Assembly (NCBI GenBank): GCA_002404515.1
Contig: DHJV01000049.1
Coordinates: forward strand, 171-16,889
Direction of reading: 5' to 3'
Source of the DNA: Lachnospiraceae bacterium UBA4711
GTDB lineage: Bacteria > Bacillota > Clostridia > Lachnospirales > Lachnospiraceae
Length of the DNA: 16,719 bases
This document shows, piece after piece, positions 14,121 to 16,719 of the stretch. The notes under the pieces were generated by a model. It was not told where the DNA came from. It saw nothing but the letters and a program-made list of their open reading frames with translations, and did not search any database. How positions within the stretch are numbered: the first letter of the stretch is position 1; each line of letters starts with the position of its first letter. The position numbers and the translations under genes were made by a program.

Positions 14121-14169
14121 AAAAAGAAAGAACTGTTCATAAAAATTTATGAACAGTTCCTTCTTTTTT
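14121..14169 (+). terminator. bidirectional intrinsic terminator
   Basis: GAACTGTTCATAA... pairs with the inverted copy 14146-14159 to give a stem of up to 14 bp. It is flanked by A-rich sequence on the left (14121-14129) and TTCTTTTTT on the right, which also pair past one mismatch. It lies between the end of the sugar transferase gene (plus) and the end of the PilZ gene (minus) and has U-tract potential on both strands. Confidence 0.9.
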
Positions 14170-14189
14170 ATATAATGGAATCGGAATGC

Positions 14190-14534
14190 TTACAAATTCT
14201 GTGCGTATTCCTCAAATATGTAATCGTACATGGATGGCAGACCAACGAACTCGCAGCCATAGCGGTAACCGGCGTTGCCAATTGGTGTTACATACAGAAT
14301 CTTCACGACGGATAAGATTACTTCTTCCCGGTTCTCAAATTCGATCGTTGCATTGAAATAATAATCGACCGGAAGCTTGGACAGGGACATAAATCCGATA
14401 CCTGCTTTGGAGATATCAAACACCTCGATTTCGGCATCGAGATTTTCAATTTTCACACCGTCCTGCTTAAATAAATTAGAAACTTCCAACTTGAGTTTGA
14501 TCGGAAGTCTGACATTCTTTCTTTTTTCCTGCAT
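14190..14534 (-). CDS. PilZ-domain protein (putative c-di-GMP receptor)
   Basis: A single small PilZ domain, 114 residues, expected to bind cyclic di-GMP in the cytosol. The binding motifs are visible: R5xxxR9 in EKRKNVRLP and D40xS42xxG45 in FDISKAGIGFMS, followed by beta strands ending in YRYGCEFVGL. There is no partner domain, so it would act by binding another protein. The start is fixed by GGAGG (14541-14545 read on the minus strand), six bases from the ATG. It is a one-gene unit, convergent with the sugar transferase and divergent from purF. The motifs look intact; the output target is unknown. Confidence 0.9.
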   Translation of the reverse strand: MQEKRKNVRLPIKLKLEVSNLFKQDGVKIENLDAEIEVFDISKAGIGFMSLSKLPVDYYFNATIEFENREEVILSVVKILYVTPIGNAGYRYGCEFVGLPSMYDYIFEEYAQNL

Positions 14535-14573
14535 ACTAACCCTCCAGCTCGGAATTTTTATTAGATTGGCACT

Positions 14574-14582
14574 ATTATATCA
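14574..14582 (-). promoter_or_regulatory. extended -10 promoter of the PilZ gene
   Basis: On the minus strand TGATATAAT gives a consensus -10 with the TGn extension, about 40 bases before the start codon. No good -35 is seen at the usual distance, which fits an extended -10 promoter. Confidence 0.6.
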
Positions 14583-14641
14583 AAAAAACAAGTGAAACGC
14601 TATATAAATTCACGAAAACTCGAAAAAAACACATAAACTGT

Positions 14642-14670
14642 TTGATACTTTAAGTTATCTAGGTTATAAT
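14642..14670 (+). promoter_or_regulatory. sigma-A-type promoter of purF
   Basis: TTGATA (14642-14647), a 17-base spacer and TATAAT (14665-14670). The start is predicted near 14677, giving a leader of about 70 bases. No guanine-riboswitch motif or Pur box is apparent by eye between it and purF. Confidence 0.8.
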
Positions 14671-14746
14671 AAGCAAGGTTTGAAAAAAATATCAAAAAAA
14701 GAAGCGATATGCGGATAATAAGAATATAATGAGAGGAACGTGCGAT

Positions 14747-16183
14747 ATGAGTGATGTAATGGAACACTATCAGGATGATGGTCTGCACGAAGAATGTGGA
14801 GTCTTCGGTATGTATGACTTTGATGGACACGATGTGGCTAGAACGATTTATTACGGATTGTTCGCTTTGCAGCACAGAGGACAGGAAAGCTGTGGTATTG
14901 CGGTATCCGATACCGAAGGACCAAAGGGCAAGGTGCTGTCTTCCAAAGGTATGGGACTTGTGAATGAGGTATTCACACAGGAAGACTTAGATAAGCTCAA
15001 AGGAAACATCGGTGTTGGACATGTACGGTATTCAACCGCAGGGGCAAGTACCAGAGAAAATGCACAGCCGCTTGTACTGAATTATATCAAAGGTACACTT
15101 GGACTGGCGCATAATGGAAATCTTGTCAATGCACCGGAACTTCGAAGAGAACTGGCGCATGATGGCGCAATCTTCCAGACGACGATTGACTCTGAGGTTA
15201 TTGCTTATCATATCGCAAGGGAGCGGGTTAAAACCTCTTCGGCGGAGGAAGCGGTTCAGAATGCGATGAAGAAGCTGGTTGGATCGTATTCTCTGATCGT
15301 CATGAGTCCGAGAAAACTGATTGGCGCCCGTGATCCGTATGGATTCCGCCCACTCTGTATCGGTAAACGTGACAATGCATATGTGCTTGCGTCCGAAAGC
15401 TGTGCACTTGATACGATCGGGGCAGAATTTATCCGCGATGTGGAGCCGGGCGAGATGGTTGTCATTTCGCCGGAAAAGGGCATTGAAAGTCACAAAGATC
15501 TGTGTCAGAAAGAGCACGGCAGATGTGTATTTGAATATATTTATTTTGCAAGACCGGACAGTGTGATCGATGGGATGAGCGTATATCAGTCACGTATCAT
15601 TGCCGGAAGATGTCTTGCAAAGGATAGTCCGGTGGATGCAGATTTAGTCGTAGGCGTACCGGAGTCCGGAAACGCGGCGGCACTTGGGTATTCACTCGAA
15701 TCCGGTATTCCATACGGAACCGCATTTGTGAAAAATGGCTATGTCGGACGAACCTTTATCAAGCCGAAGCAGAGCCAGCGGGAATCCAGCGTGCGCGTGA
15801 AATTAAATGTGTTAAAGGATGCAGTCGCAGGAAAACGTGTTATTATGATCGATGATTCCATCGTGCGCGGAACGACGAGTGACCGGATCGTCAGCATGCT
15901 GAAGGAAGCCGGTGCGAAGGAAGTACATGTGCGCATTTCTTCCCCACCATTCCTGTATCCATGTTATTTCGGAACGGATGTACCGGACAGTGACCAGTTA
16001 ATCGCATATAACCGGACAATCGAGGAGATCCGTCAGATTATCGGCGCGGACACACTTGGATATCTGAAACTGGAGCGGCTGCCGGAACTGACCGGAGGCA
16101 GACAGTTCTGTCAGGGCTGTTTCACAGGAAAATGGCCAATTGATCCGCCCAAAGAAGATATTCGTGGCGAATATGACGCATAA
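14747..16183 (+). CDS. purF: amidophosphoribosyltransferase
   Basis: Makes phosphoribosylamine from PRPP and glutamine, the first step of purine synthesis. The 478 residues resemble the Bacillus-type enzyme with a short N-terminal propeptide ahead of the nucleophile Cys17 (HEECGVFG). The glutaminase domain shows GHVRYSTAG (91-99). The phosphoribosyl domain has the PRPP motif VIMIDDSIVRGTT (365-377). Four cysteines, C260, C406, C455 and C458, fit the ligands of the [4Fe-4S] cluster. The ATG at 14747 is preferred, with AGGAA 8 bases upstream; an earlier in-frame ATG at 14729 lacks a ribosome site and overlaps it. Confidence 0.97.
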   Translation: MSDVMEHYQDDGLHEECGVFGMYDFDGHDVARTIYYGLFALQHRGQESCGIAVSDTEGPKGKVLSSKGMGLVNEVFTQEDLDKLKGNIGVGHVRYSTAGASTRENAQPLVLNYIKGTLGLAHNGNLVNAPELRRELAHDGAIFQTTIDSEVIAYHIARERVKTSSAEEAVQNAMKKLVGSYSLIVMSPRKLIGARDPYGFRPLCIGKRDNAYVLASESCALDTIGAEFIRDVEPGEMVVISPEKGIESHKDLCQKEHGRCVFEYIYFARPDSVIDGMSVYQSRIIAGRCLAKDSPVDADLVVGVPESGNAAALGYSLESGIPYGTAFVKNGYVGRTFIKPKQSQRESSVRVKLNVLKDAVAGKRVIMIDDSIVRGTTSDRIVSMLKEAGAKEVHVRISSPPFLYPCYFGTDVPDSDQLIAYNRTIEEIRQIIGADTLGYLKLERLPELTGGRQFCQGCFTGKWPIDPPKEDIRGEYDA

Positions 16184-16193
16184 GGTGTATAAT
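16165..16193 (+). promoter_or_regulatory. possible weak promoter for purB
   Basis: TATAAT (16188-16193) lies just after the purF stop, but the only -35 at 17 bases (TGGCGA) is poor. purB may be read from the purF promoter, from this site, or both. Confidence 0.3.
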
Positions 16194-16234
16194 AGAAGAA
16201 CATATGAGGAAAATATATAAATTTGGAGGTTTTT

Positions 16235-16719
16235 ATGAGCAGAGATAAGTATGTAAGCCCACTTTCAGAGAGATACGCAAGCAAGGAGATGCAGTACATT
16301 TTTTCTCCGGACATGAAGTTCAAGACATGGAGAAAATTATGGATCGCACTTGCTGAGACAGAGAAGGAACTTGGATTAAAGGATGCCGATGGCAATCCAC
16401 GTATCACAGACGAGCAGATCGAAGAACTGAAAAGCCATGTAGATGATATCAACTATGATGTCGCCAGAGAGCGTGAGAAGCTTGTACGTCATGACGTTAT
16501 GAGTCATGTGTATGCATATGGACAGCAGTGCCCGAAGGCAGCAGGCATCATCCATCTGGGTGCGACAAGCTGTTATGTCGGTGATAACACAGATGTGATC
16601 ATCATGACAGAGGCAATGAAGCTTGTTCGCACAAAGCTGATCAATGTTATCAATGAGCTTGCTAAGTTTGCAGATACATACAAGGATCTTCCAACACTGG
16701 CATTTACACATTTCCAGCC
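16235..16719 (+). CDS. purB: adenylosuccinate lyase, 5' part (runs off the window)
   Basis: The first 161 codons of a gene truncated by the right edge. The product cleaves SAICAR and adenylosuccinate, releasing fumarate, in purine synthesis. It begins MSRDKYVSPLSERY, a typical PurB N-terminus, and contains REREKLVRHDVMSHVYAY, the conserved HLGATSCYVGDNTD substrate-site segment (about residues 109-122), and ends in THFQ, where the family has the catalytic-His THFQPAQ. GGAGGT (16225-16230) lies four bases before the ATG. It starts 51 bases after purF and is probably partly co-transcribed with it. Confidence 0.95.
   Translation, partial: MSRDKYVSPLSERYASKEMQYIFSPDMKFKTWRKLWIALAETEKELGLKDADGNPRITDEQIEELKSHVDDINYDVAREREKLVRHDVMSHVYAYGQQCPKAAGIIHLGATSCYVGDNTDVIIMTEAMKLVRTKLINVINELAKFADTYKDLPTLAFTHFQ

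Noticed and set aside
14725..14730. TATAAT as the main purF promoter
   Set aside because: No -35 at 17 bases (AAGCGA), and the start site would fall after the Shine-Dalgarno. TTGATA-17-TATAAT at 14642-14670 is far better.
1..16719. Mobile element, defence island, CRISPR array, tRNA or rRNA
   Set aside because: No transposase, integrase, cas or toxin-antitoxin gene, no regular direct repeats, and no cloverleaf was recognised. All clear genes are housekeeping or single accessory genes.

Overview
The window looks like a chromosomal segment of a Gram-positive anaerobic Firmicute, most probably a member of the Lachnospiraceae (Clostridia). The basis is moderate GC, strong AAGGAG-type ribosome binding sites, clean TTGACA/TATAAT promoters, a type III pantothenate kinase, a short clostridial-type QueE and a 3D-domain surface protein. 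The genus cannot be fixed from the sequence alone. I see no tRNA, rRNA, CRISPR array, insertion sequence, prophage or recognisable defence system. Most of the window is housekeeping metabolism, and the unusual content lies in its RNA leaders and a few accessory proteins.

Layout. (1) Positions 1-68 hold the tail of an unidentified gene. A consensus promoter, a lysine riboswitch and an intrinsic terminator follow, controlling a compact operon: dapA, dapB, a small Lachnospiraceae-type hypothetical gene, coaX and a dus tRNA-dihydrouridine synthase. (2) The dus gene collides tail to tail, with a 20-base overlap, with a minus-strand gene. That gene encodes a protein with two AP2-like segments and a degenerate HNH-like segment. 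(3) A plus-strand promoter then drives a membrane-anchored 3D-domain cell-wall protein and thrC (threonine synthase). (4) After thrC comes a leader with a preQ1-I-like aptamer, a terminator and two further strong hairpins. It precedes queD-queE-folE-queC, which together convert GTP to preQ0 for queuosine, and a diacylglycerol-kinase-family lipid kinase gene is attached to the end. (5) A separate promoter drives glmM and a polyisoprenyl-phosphate sugar-1-phosphate transferase, ending in a bidirectional terminator. (6) A lone minus-strand PilZ-domain gene is followed by purF, with its own promoter, and by the 5' part of purB, which runs off the right edge.

How the genes work together. dapA/dapB supply the diaminopimelate/lysine branch and thrC the threonine branch of the aspartate family. 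They are in different transcription units, and only the first shows a lysine sensor. CoaX (coenzyme A synthesis) and Dus ride in the lysine-controlled operon. FolE, QueD, QueE and QueC are the four steps to preQ0; no queF, tgt or queA is in the window. GlmM makes glucosamine-1-phosphate for UDP-GlcNAc, while the adjacent sugar transferase would start a lipid-linked glycan. PilZ suggests a nearby c-di-GMP output. purF and purB are purine synthesis steps.

The most interesting items are the AP2/HNH-like protein, which looks like a catalytically inactive relative of HNH-AP2 homing endonucleases, and the multi-hairpin leader of the queuosine operon.
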